DNA from: CAZAGT01 sp964484515
Lineage (GTDB): Bacteria; Desulfobacterota; DSM-4660; Desulfatiglandales; HGW-15
Assembly (NCBI GenBank): GCA_964484515.1
Contig: CAZAGT010000230.1
Span: 1-8,180, forward strand
Direction: 5' to 3'
Length of the DNA: 8,180 nucleotides
Under the pieces are notes generated by a model. That model did no database searches. It had not been told where the DNA came from and saw nothing but the letters and a program-made list of their open reading frames with translations. The first letter of the stretch is position 1. The number at the start of each line of letters is the position of its first letter. The position numbers and the translations under genes are program-made. Below, piece by piece: positions 1 to 5,436 of this stretch.

Positions 1-164
1 TCCTCGTTTTTGAAAAGAGACCCCCATGACCGGGCGAACAGATGTCGAAGAATCTCAAAATGCCAAATTCGGATACCAACTTCATAGAGTTTCCCGGTCG
101 ATCAAACTGGCCGCCCTCCCGAGGCAGGTAAACTCCTGCGACTAGCGGCTGCGCCGTCTTGAAA

Positions 165-908
165 CTAGAAGTACTTCTGGTTCTTGAAGATAATCTCGAC
201 GCGGCGGTTCTTCTGCCGGCCTGCGGGTTTGAGGTTGGAAGCGATGGGCCGCAGGTCCCCGTATCCCGTGATGGCGATGATACTCGGGTCGACCTTACGC
301 GTCGCCACGAAATAATCCAGGATGCTGTAAGACCTGGCCAGGGAGAGTTCCTCATTTGAGGGATATTGGGCGGTGTGGATGGGAACATTGTCGGTATGGC
401 CGTCGATATAGACCTGGTAATGGGTCGTGTTCATGAACTTCGCAATCTTGTCTAAAACCGTCTTCATCTCCTCTCTGATCACGGCGCTACCTGAGGAGAA
501 AAGGAGCTCGTGCCCAAAGACGACCTTGAACCCGTCCTTCAGATCCTCGATCCTGAAACCGGCGATCTTTTCGAAGGGCGTCTCCTCCGTCCTCGCCACT
601 ATCTCAGGGATCGGTTCATCGGCGCGCTTCACCATCAGAGTCTCTTCCAGCTGCTCATAGATGCCATCGATGAGGACCTCTTTGGGACGATAGATCTCTC
701 CGAGTTCCTTGAAGTACAGGATGCCACAGGCATCGGTGAAACTACTGAACATGGTCTTCAGCGATCTGTCATCCATAGAGGCCATTGAAAGGAGGAGGAC
801 AAAGAAGGTCAGCAGAAGGGTCGAGAGATCTGAGAAGGTGACCATCCAATTGGCGGTTCCGCCTTCCTCATCATCCTTGCGGCGTTTGGTGTCGCTCTGC
901 TCAGCCAT
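165..908 (-). CDS. MotB-like flagellar stator protein, second copy (OmpA/MotB family)
   Basis: A 247-residue MotB/OmpA-family protein, expected to sit in the inner membrane and anchor to peptidoglycan as the B subunit of a proton- or sodium-driven stator. A short charged N-terminus is followed by one membrane segment (about residues 28-45) that begins with the MotB signature, VTFSDLSTLLLTFFVLLLS; D27 matches the ion-binding aspartate of MotB. The OmpA-like peptidoglycan-binding domain covers about 125-242 and keeps its hallmarks: GHTDN at 170-174, LSLARS around R192 and NRRVEI at 234-239. I chose the ATG at 908 because it gives a normal MotB N-terminus and overlaps the end of the preceding motB-like gene by 8 nt (ATGGCTGA), implying translational coupling; a GGAG lies close upstream. 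The frame is open to an ATG at 968, but those 20 extra residues lie inside the upstream gene and do not look like MotB. Family assignment is secure; the partner MotA is not in the window. Confidence 0.93.
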   Translation of the reverse strand: MAEQSDTKRRKDDEEGGTANWMVTFSDLSTLLLTFFVLLLSMASMDDRSLKTMFSSFTDACGILYFKELGEIYRPKEVLIDGIYEQLEETLMVKRADEPIPEIVARTEETPFEKIAGFRIEDLKDGFKVVFGHELLFSSGSAVIREEMKTVLDKIAKFMNTTHYQVYIDGHTDNVPIHTAQYPSNEELSLARSYSILDYFVATRKVDPSIIAITGYGDLRPIASNLKPAGRQKNRRVEIIFKNQKYF

Positions 909-1689
909 CGTCTCCGGGGGTCTTGAAGAGGAATCCCTTATAGTCCAACCAGGAGTCTCCCCGATCACGCTTCCTCAGGCGAAACGGGATCTTCTCCTTT
1001 TGATCGACGATGATCTCCACTTGGCGGCCCAAGGCCGTCTTTTCCTTGGGACCTCCCTCCCGGCCGTGATCGATCCCGAATCCATGGGTCACCATCCGCG
1101 ACGTACGGATATTGCCCTTATCCCTAAAAAGGTGGTAGAGCGCACGGGCCCTTCTTGCAGAGAGGGTCATCGCCACTTTCAAGGGCTCCGGGTCGAAGGC
1201 CGTCTCCGCGTGCGCGGTGTATCCGCGGAGTTCAATTTGGGAGCCACCTTCTCTTAACGCATTCGCCAAATCCAACAGAAACGGAGAATGCGCCGGATCA
1301 ATGTGGCTTGACCCGTCCTGGAAGAGGATCCGATTCTTGATCGTCAGGACGATCTTCTCGCCTTCCTTGGAGAGCTCGACATCTGATTGGAGACCGTTTT
1401 TCATAGCGATGTTACGTAGTTTTTCAAACTGGATGTCTTCTTTCTGAATGGGGGCGTCGCCGACCGTGATGTTGGCCCCCTTTGGCTTCCCCACAATCGA
1501 GTGGGCCCCCGGCTTAAATCCAAAGGCCCCGATCAGAGAATTGAGGGCGATCTTCTGCCTTTCTTTCTCAATGACGGAAATGCTTAATAGCAGGACGAAA
1601 AAGGTCAGCAGCAGCGTCATGAGATCCGTGTAGGTCGTCATCCACGCGTTGGTGTCCTGCTTGGGCTCGTCACTCTTGCGTTGCGGCAT
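901..1689 (-). CDS. motB: MotB-like flagellar stator protein, first copy (OmpA/MotB family)
   Basis: A 262-residue MotB-family protein and the first gene of a two-gene unit. Residues 1-15 are charged and cytoplasmic. The signature TTYTDLMTLLLTFFVLLLS (residues 18-36) starts the single membrane helix, with D22 as the likely ion-binding aspartate. An OmpA-like domain follows (about 115-230), with ILFQDGS at 121-127, LSARRARAL around 176-184 and RQVEII at 222-227. It is more divergent than its neighbour: the usual GHTD loop reads GYTAH (156-160), so the aspartate that normally contacts the peptidoglycan diaminopimelate is missing, and NRR is replaced by GRQ. A basic C-terminal tail of about 30 residues follows the domain. 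The ATG has no strong ribosome-binding site, but the N-terminus is right for the family. A sigma-54-type promoter lies 65-80 nt upstream. Tandem motB-like genes are known in delta-type bacteria, usually after motA; motA is absent here. Which copy is the orthodox MotB is uncertain. Confidence 0.92.
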   Translation of the reverse strand: MPQRKSDEPKQDTNAWMTTYTDLMTLLLTFFVLLLSISVIEKERQKIALNSLIGAFGFKPGAHSIVGKPKGANITVGDAPIQKEDIQFEKLRNIAMKNGLQSDVELSKEGEKIVLTIKNRILFQDGSSHIDPAHSPFLLDLANALREGGSQIELRGYTAHAETAFDPEPLKVAMTLSARRARALYHLFRDKGNIRTSRMVTHGFGIDHGREGGPKEKTALGRQVEIIVDQKEKIPFRLRKRDRGDSWLDYKGFLFKTPGDDG

Positions 1690-1753
1690 GATGAGTCGCG
1701 GTCACTCGTCGGTATAAGCAGAATCCGGGCTTGGTGGCCCGGGTGAGTGAAAC

Positions 1754-1769
1754 AGCAAGACCTATGCCA
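1754..1769 (-). promoter_or_regulatory. Sigma-54 (-24/-12) promoter for the motB pair
   Basis: Read on the minus strand, the sequence is TGGCATAGGTCTTGCT. It matches the RpoN consensus TGGCAC-N5-TTGCW at the GG (-24) and GC (-12) dinucleotides with the exact spacing between them, and differs only at the C and G just after TGGCA. Transcription would begin near 1743, leaving a leader of about 55 nt before the ATG at 1689. Sigma-54 control of flagellar genes is common in delta- and epsilon-type bacteria and in many gammaproteobacteria, so the placement makes sense. No activator-binding site was recognised upstream. Confidence 0.65.
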
Positions 1770-1885
1770 AGAGGGCTTCAAAAAGAATCGACGCCTCCCC
1801 CACGGTAGGCGCGGTCGACGATCACAATCCTCGAGATGCCTCACTCCTCCTTGACAAGTCATACACCCTCAAATAGACCTAATTC

Positions 1886-2084
1886 CACAATGATTTTACA
1901 AATTCGAAGCACGAAATCCGAAACTCGAAACAATATCGAATGACCAAAATTCAAATGACCCAAGCTGTGCAGCAGAACTGTATGGACGGTAAGCACAATG
2001 GGGTAGGTTATTTCTGTCATTAGGAAATTCGGGTTTCGATTTTGTTTCGAATTTCGATATTCGAATTTCGGAATTGACAATTGT
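1886..2084. repeat. TTCGAA-rich imperfect inverted repeat
   Basis: Two AT-rich arms made of TTCGAA/CGAAAT-type words face each other. The left arm is about 1886-1940 and the right arm about 2035-2084; the reverse complement of the right arm aligns with the left over the segment starting AAATTCGAA and ending AATCGAA, with a 7-nt length difference. The spacer of about 94 nt is not repetitive. Composition differs sharply from the flanking genes. I recall similar TTCGAA-word repeats dispersed between genes in delta-type and environmental genomes; their function is unknown to me. Any reading frame running through it is a product of its composition. The perfect TTGACA at 2074-2079 lies at its right edge. 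Confidence 0.6.
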
Positions 2085-2104
2085 ACCGCCTTAGGGGGCA
2101 TAAC
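2074..2104 (+). promoter_or_regulatory. Possible sigma-70-type promoter for the cyclophilin-like gene
   Basis: TTGACA at 2074-2079 is a perfect -35 box. The best -10 candidate is CATAAC at 2099-2104, but the spacer is 19 bp, longer than the preferred 16-18. The leader to the ATG at 2247 would be about 135 nt. The -35 box is on the edge of the inverted repeat, so the repeat may supply the promoter. This is a weak call. Confidence 0.25.
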
Positions 2105-2246
2105 CACTGAAACATGGCCACCCCAGCAGAGGACCCATTCCCACACAGAAACGGACGAAACACCATGCACTGAGAAGCCACGGCAAGGATTTATGACACT
2201 GCTGAGAAAAACAGACCCAATCGTACGATAGGAGGAGGCGACCAAA

Positions 2247-2618
2247 ATGAAGATCAAGATCACGGTGGGAAATCTGACCATGGACGGCGAACTGGACGCC
2301 ACGCCTACCGGCCGAAAGGTGTCCGAGGCGCTGCCTATCAGGACGCCCTTCAGCACCTGGGGCGACGAGATCTATTTCACGATCCCGGTCGACGCCGAGC
2401 TGGACGAAACGGCCCGTGAGGAGGTGGATTTAGGGGATCTGGGGTACTGGCCGGCAGGAAATGCCTTCTGCATCTTTTTTGGCCCGACCCCCATGAGCAC
2501 ACCTGGCAAGATCGTACCGGCAAGCGCCGTCAATATTATCGGACGGGTGGTTGGTGACGCGACCCGCTTCAAGACGGTGATGGACGCGAGCGACGTCCTC
2601 GTAGAAGCTACTGAGTAG
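2247..2618 (+). CDS. Cyclophilin-like fold protein (TM1367/DUF369 type)
   Basis: A complete 123-residue cytoplasmic protein of the small bacterial and archaeal cyclophilin-like family (PF04126, formerly DUF369, typified by Thermotoga TM1367). Supporting motifs are the N-terminal strand and loop MKIKITVGN, WGDEIYF at 38-44, the run DLGYWPAGNAFCIFFGPTP at 64-82, and NIIGRV at 96-101 near the C-terminus. Members share a beta-barrel like cyclophilin, but peptidyl-prolyl isomerase activity is not established, so the role remains open. The start is firm: GGAGGAGG at 2231-2238 lies 8 nt before the ATG. The gene stands alone, downstream of the inverted-repeat region and divergent from the motB pair. 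There is no signal peptide or membrane segment. Length is normal for the family and the frame looks intact. Confidence 0.85.
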   Translation: MKIKITVGNLTMDGELDATPTGRKVSEALPIRTPFSTWGDEIYFTIPVDAELDETAREEVDLGDLGYWPAGNAFCIFFGPTPMSTPGKIVPASAVNIIGRVVGDATRFKTVMDASDVLVEATE

Positions 2619-2850
2619 CGGGATGCCCCCAAAAAGCCGAGACTCTGGTAACACTTTAGCTCTTTGAAAGACTATGCAGCCAGTTTGAGGGATCCCTCGT
2701 CGACTGCGCTATCGGTCGTAGCCGATTTTGGGTGGCATGGGACCACCTCGATGGGGTTTTGCCCTTGAAGCTCTGCCGTGCGAAACAGGCTCTTTCTTGC
2801 ATCTCTGATAGGATCTGTTGCCTATTTTGCGTGTTCTGGTTTTCCGGCCG
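2619..2850. other. Gene-poor stretch with no recognised content
   Basis: Between the cyclophilin-like gene and the DUF1614 fragment I see no start with a ribosome-binding site and no strong terminator hairpin. A plus-strand frame of about 36 codons (roughly 2655-2768, ending in TGA) is open but matches nothing I recognise. The minus frame continuing from the DUF1614 fragment runs through this stretch to about 2656, yet its sequence turns polar and unlike that family after about 2851. The stretch is probably decayed or rearranged DNA. Confidence 0.4.
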
Positions 2851-3069
2851 CATAAGGCCAACCGCCAAGAGGCTCCTTCCGAAAAGCCTATTCTTTAAGA
2901 TCAAGTAAAGAGAGAGGATGACACGGATGACGGCTCCGCCAAGGTTTAGCGCCACCACAGTGCCTGGCCAGTTGACGACCACAGGAACGACATACTGCAT
3001 CCCGTAAAAGGACACCACCCTTGCAGAATGGAGCTCTTGAGCAGGAAGGTGCGCCACCGGGATATAAAA
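2851..3069 (-). pseudogene. Fragment of a DUF1614 membrane-protein gene
   Basis: The minus strand encodes about 73 residues that resemble the middle of DUF1614 (PF07758) multi-pass membrane proteins: an entry segment YIPVAHLP, then FYGMQYVVPVVVNWPG, then VVALNLGGAV, then LSLYLILKNRLFGRSLLAV. The spacing between a short strand, the G-x-x-Y-V-V-P-V motif, W-P-G-T and the N-x-G-G-A motif fits the family as I remember it. The N-terminal membrane part that should lie beyond 3069 is missing, being replaced by transposase sequence on the other strand. The C-terminal part that should lie below 2851 is replaced by unrelated polar sequence. There is no start codon context or ribosome-binding site. I infer a broken remnant cut at both ends. 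Function of the family is unknown. Confidence 0.6.
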
Positions 3070-3389
3070 ATTGGTCAAGGCTGATCCAGAAAATCTATGA
3101 AGTGGTCCCCCTGACTTGCCCGAAATGTTCCGGAAAGATGAAAGTAATCAGCGTGATTGAGGACGAGGAGGTCATTAAGAAGATCCTCATGCACCTGGGG
3201 TTATGGGAGGTTAAGCCCCGACTTCCACCCAAATCGATCGGGCCGGCAAGGCTCCCCGAATACAGCATCGACTGTTCCACCTCCCAGCTCCCAGAGCCTG
3301 CCCGCCGTTCTTCTGGCGGGTCTGATAACTGGCTTTATGTCGACCCCGAGTCCAGAAGTTCACCCGCCTCAGAGGGTCACCCCGATTGA
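3057..3389 (+). pseudogene. C-terminal remnant of an IS91-type transposase
   Basis: The frame resembles the end of IS91-group (HUH, Y1/Y2-like) transposases: NWSRLIQKIYEVVPLTCPKC, then SGKMKVISVIEDEEVIKKIL, then HLGLW, a proline-rich stretch (RLPPK) and a short tail with SQLP and LYVDPE. The CPKC pair is the usual zinc-type motif, and the common YEVDPL appears here as YEVVPL. All catalytic parts (HUH and tyrosine motifs, N-terminal zinc fingers) are absent because the homology begins abruptly near 3057-3060 at the DUF1614 fragment. The tail carries about 9 extra in-frame codons forming a hairpin (3291-3323) between SQLP and SDNW. It ends at a TGA at 3387-3389. The remnant cannot be an active transposase. 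An ATG at 3021 opens the frame but has no ribosome-binding site and lies in the DUF1614 part. Confidence 0.7.
3292..3323. repeat. GC-rich palindrome inside the transposase remnant
   Basis: CCCGCC at 3301-3306 and GGCGGG at 3315-3320 form a 6-bp stem with an 8-nt loop. Flanking CAGA and TCTG can extend the stem across a bulge. The segment stays in frame with the transposase tail but interrupts what looks like a continuous conserved peptide, so it may be a small palindromic insertion. It could instead be a chance hairpin. Confidence 0.4.
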
Positions 3390-3517
3390 TTTTCGAAGCA
3401 CGCAACGAGACCTCTCGGCGAGCTCAGGTCGAGTCGCTCGAGGCCGAGTGGCTCAGGTCGTGCCACGCGGCCGAGTCGAAGGATCTGGGTCCCGGGGACC
3501 ACTTTACGCAGATTTCC
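3390..3517. repeat. Intergenic palindromic/REP-like sequence
   Basis: A GC-rich stretch with short repeated words: GCTCAGGTCG occurs twice (around 3421 and 3450), GAGGCCGAG and GCGGCCGAGTCG are related, and GGTCCC-G-GGGACC (3488-3500) is a perfect 6-bp hairpin with a one-base centre. The GAGTCGAAGGATC word resembles the dispersed CCTTCGACTC-type intergenic repeats seen in many bacterial genomes. I see no gene with a credible start. Confidence 0.4.
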
Positions 3518-3590
3518 TCATTTTCCCGCCCTTCCCTGATGGTCATGTCCCCCCGCCACCACGTCGGCATCCTCGCCCTTGCCCGGCACC
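3518..3590 (+). repeat. Direct repeat copy A (partner at 5253-5326)
   Basis: This 73-bp stretch aligns with 5253-5326 in the same orientation. My hand alignment gives about 63 of 74 positions identical with a single gap; of the 9 mismatches in the ungapped 60-bp part, 8 are transitions. The shared core includes CCCCCCGCCACC and CCCTTGCCC. Both strands stay open over much of it; on the minus strand the two copies read V-P/L-GKGED-A/V-D-V/A-VAGG, so they may be relics of one coding sequence. Copy A abuts the 3' end of the broken membrane gene to its right. Confidence 0.65.
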
Positions 3591-3935
3591 CTCGGCATGC
3601 CCTTTTATTGGCAAAACCACCAGCAAAGCAACCAAAGAAGGTTATATGGCCCCAAAGAGAAAGGCGGTCACCCAATATGGACTGCGGTGCGGAAACCTGC
3701 CATGAACCCAGGCAAACAGGATACCCCAGACACCACCCCAAAAAGACAGCGAAAAGACCGCGGGTATGCCGAGGGGATGGGTCGGGGTCATCGCCTGGGG
3801 CGAAAAGGGCGCCAAGCCGATGCCCCATAATAACGCCAGTGTCAGTTGGTGGAAAATAAGCGTGGCAAAAAACCCGGCGATAAAGCCAAAGAAAAAACGG
3901 GCCTTGAATCCGACAGCCATACTTCCATGATCCAT
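3591..3935 (-). pseudogene. Small multi-pass membrane protein, interrupted by a stop
   Basis: Starting at the ATG at 3935, 97 codons encode a hydrophobic protein with about three membrane segments: FKARFFFGFIAGFFATLIFH at 10-29, LALLWGIGLAPF at 33-44, then LGIPAVFSLSFWGGVWGILF at 55-74, and WVTAFLFGAI at 88-97. A TAA at 3642-3644 then stops translation in the middle of a membrane helix. The same frame carries on beyond it with PSLVALLVVLPIKG, which is how I recall this small uncharacterised membrane family continuing, so the stop looks like a nonsense mutation. Homology-like sequence then ends at direct repeat copy A. The gene lies 23 nt downstream of the lipoprotein gene on the same strand and probably shares its transcript; GAGGCGG upstream is a poor ribosome-binding site. 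A functional 97-residue product cannot be excluded. Confidence 0.55.
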
Positions 3936-3958
3936 AATTGAACTCTACCGCCTCGGCG

Positions 3959-4384
3959 TTACTCAGTCTCGTACCACTCTTCCGGCCATCCATAGGGGCC
4001 CCCGCCGTACCAGTACCCGTCGGGCCCCCAATTCCAGTAATTCCAATCTTCCAGGGCCTGATTGCGGCGCACGGCATTGAGATAGGTTTGCTGCATGTAG
4101 TCGATCACCGCATCCGGCACACCCTCTTCCTTGAGTCTGGCCAGTTCACTGGCCCTGAGCCGATATACGGTGCGCGACTCGCGCATCTTTCGAATGATCT
4201 CATCGGCAGGCACGTTATCCTTGCTCATTTTGACAATGTCGGCCACAGTCACCGGTGAAGGTTTTTTGATTCCCAGTGTGGCGCATCCCGCCAGAAAAAA
4301 CAGCGAGGTGACAATCACCAAGAGAAAAACGAAAGATCTGTGAAGCGTATCATAATCAAAGCGAATTCTTGAAGCGGTCGTCAT
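3959..4384 (-). CDS. Lipoprotein with a helical domain and an aromatic-rich tail
   Basis: A 141-residue predicted lipoprotein. Residues 15-33 form a hydrophobic signal segment ending in the lipobox LAGC, so C34 would be lipidated and the protein anchored in the inner or outer membrane. Residues 45-101 form a charged helical domain (TVADIVKMSKDNVPADEIIRKM, then YRLRASELARLKEEGVPDAVIDYM). This pattern, an I-x-x-I-V-x-M-S start and a G-V-P-D-x-V-I-D-x-M end, recurs in small uncharacterised proteobacterial lipoproteins. The last 28 residues are packed with Trp, Tyr and Gly (11 aromatics), for example NYWNWG and GYWYGGG. The start is firm: AAAGGAGG (4393-4400, minus strand) sits 8 nt before the ATG. 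It heads a probable two-gene unit with the broken membrane gene downstream. Function is unknown; an envelope-structural or stress role is only a guess. Confidence 0.82.
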   Translation of the reverse strand: MTTASRIRFDYDTLHRSFVFLLVIVTSLFFLAGCATLGIKKPSPVTVADIVKMSKDNVPADEIIRKMRESRTVYRLRASELARLKEEGVPDAVIDYMQQTYLNAVRRNQALEDWNYWNWGPDGYWYGGGPYGWPEEWYETE

Positions 4385-4480
4385 CTCAACTGCCTCCTTT
4401 CAATAATCCAGGGAAAAGATCCTCAATGTTTTCCTTGCGTTTCCCGAAACAATAATCAGCTTATTCGTATCGCAATTATT

Positions 4481-4506
4481 CCCTATTCTACTTTGAAAAA
4501 ATAGGG
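4481..4506. repeat. Inverted repeat upstream of the lipoprotein gene
   Basis: CCCTATT (4481-4487) and AATAGGG (4500-4506) are perfect 7-bp inverted arms with a 12-nt spacer in an AT-rich region about 100 nt upstream of the lipoprotein start. It could be an operator or a weak hairpin. No good -35/-10 pair was found next to it. Confidence 0.35.
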
Positions 4507-4571
4507 TAGATCGTGTATTTAAAATAGTATTCCGAAGTATTTTTATCCAAATTTCGTGCCCTTAAACCGCA

Positions 4572-4733
4572 ATGAATGACCGCTCCCATGGATCGAATAA
4601 AATTTCCGGGTTATCAATGAGTGTCTTCGGCGTTGAAGGCAAGCCGCGAACAGGAGCTTCGAGCGACCCGAAAGACCCTGTTCTCAAAAATGAAATCGAC
4701 AAAGCGGGGATATACTGGAATTCCGACGACTAA
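4572..4733 (+). CDS. Possible small protein of 53 residues
   Basis: An ATG at 4572 opens 53 codons ending in TAA at 4731-4733. The product is hydrophilic (for example VFGVEGKPRTG and DPVLKNEIDKAG, ending YWNSDD), with no membrane segment or signal peptide. It matches no family I know. There is no clear ribosome-binding site upstream of this ATG or of the internal ATG at codon 16. It lies in an otherwise gene-free stretch between the divergent lipoprotein and membrane-protein genes. The composition looks more protein-like than random, but a short open frame of this size is expected by chance fairly often, so it is listed only as a possibility. Confidence 0.22.
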   Translation: MNDRSHGSNKISGLSMSVFGVEGKPRTGASSDPKDPVLKNEIDKAGIYWNSDD

Positions 4734-4888
4734 CTACCGTATCCACGGTATGCTAAAATTCCTGCCTCCATCTTGAAAGACGAACGACAAGACCGAATCC
4801 CCTATGGTTCGGCCTCGAAAAGAGCGTTTGACCACTTAGATCGCAGGTGCCTGCTGCGGTCGTCGGTTCTCACCGGCAAACTGTATTT
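4734..4888. other. Intergenic stretch without recognised features
   Basis: Together with the AT-rich part at 4401-4571, this region separates the lipoprotein gene from the plus-strand membrane gene. Apart from the inverted repeat at 4481-4506 and the possible small frame at 4572-4733, I see no RNA gene, terminator or convincing promoter. The 4440-4560 part is clearly AT-richer than the genes, as expected for a promoter region. Confidence 0.4.
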
Positions 4889-5278
4889 ATGACGAAGGAT
4901 TCAAGAGCAGGAGAGAGGAATCACACGAAATGGGCGAGCCGCTGGCGCCTAAGACTGAAAGCGATGTTGCCCCAGTGGCCATCGGCGATGATGCTTATCA
5001 TCGCGGGCGCCATAAATGTCCTGGTGAGAATAAGGTATCACTCATCTTTACTGGCGCACCTTAAAACACTGTCGACTTTAAGAGAATCTCTGTCGGTTCT
5101 CGGCAGCCGCACCCAGACATTCCTTGGCGGGGGTCTCATGCTGGTGGGGTTCGGCTTGTTTTTTAGGGTGGCTGCGGCGTGGGCCTTTGGTGTTTTGCTG
5201 TTAGCGATTACGGTGGGAGTGGACCTTTTTCAGGGGCAAAGCGGAGCCGCTATCATTTCGCCCGCCCTTTCCTCATGA
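4889..5278 (+). pseudogene. N-terminal part of a multi-pass membrane protein, probably truncated
   Basis: From the ATG at 4889 the frame gives 129 residues; an in-frame ATG at 4847 would add 14. A basic start (WRLRLKAMLPQWPSA) leads into a hydrophobic segment (MMLIIAGAINVLV), then a soluble stretch with HLKTLSTLRESLSVLGSRTQ, and two more hydrophobic segments (FLGGGLMLVGFGLFF and AWAFGVLLLAITVGVDLF). This arrangement resembles the N-terminal membrane region of larger proteins such as Kch-type ion channels with NAD-binding domains, or MprF-like lysyltransferases. I cannot choose between them. The frame stops at a TGA just where direct repeat copy B begins (5253), right after what looks like the start of another helix (IISPALS), so I infer the rest of the gene was lost. 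No clear ribosome-binding site precedes either ATG. A short functional membrane protein is the alternative. Confidence 0.45.
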
Positions 5279-5326
5279 TCACGCCCCCCCGCCACCGCGT
5301 CGACATCCTCACCCTTGCCCAGCACC
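5253..5326 (+). repeat. Direct repeat copy B (partner at 3518-3590)
   Basis: The second copy of the 73-74 bp repeat, in the same orientation as copy A and about 1.66 kb to its right, carries a run of seven C where copy A has six. On the minus strand an open frame through it reads VLGKGEDVDAVAGGRDHEER. It covers the last codons of the truncated plus-strand membrane gene. No larger element could be traced on either side. Confidence 0.65.
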
Positions 5327-5436
5327 GGGCCCCATTTTAGGCCCGCAAGGCGCACCCACAACATCCTGCGTTAGGATTTCGCCGGACACACAACGCGAAA
5401 TCACCCATACTCCAGCCTCAAAAAAGGGAGTGCTCA

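Noticed and set aside
1..85. A minus-strand open frame starting MKLVSEFG that runs off the left edge
   Set aside because: It is only 28 codons, has no good ribosome-binding site and no recognisable family; it cannot be told from chance without the sequence to the left.
1690..1862. A possible MotA C-terminus upstream of the first motB-like gene
   Set aside because: None of the three minus-strand frames resembles MotA. One short frame (ending VDRAYRGGGVDSF) is odd but too short to call.
1859..2356. A 165-codon minus-strand frame through the inverted repeat
   Set aside because: It crosses the TTCGAA-rich repeat and the antisense of the cyclophilin-like gene; its serine- and phenylalanine-rich sequence reflects the repeat and not a real protein.
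3157..3859. Long plus-strand frames rich in Pro, Arg and Ser
   Set aside because: They lie antisense to the membrane pseudogene or across the palindromic GC-rich region, with no ribosome-binding site or domain.
3424..4077. A 217-codon minus-strand frame
   Set aside because: It overlaps the lipoprotein gene end and the membrane pseudogene in a different frame; its Gly/Trp/Cys-rich composition is typical of an out-of-frame shadow.
5409..5431. ACTCC...GGAGT inverted repeat with an internal T-run as a terminator after the amidohydrolase gene
   Set aside because: The arms are only 5 bp and the T-run lies inside the loop, so it does not form a normal Rho-independent terminator.
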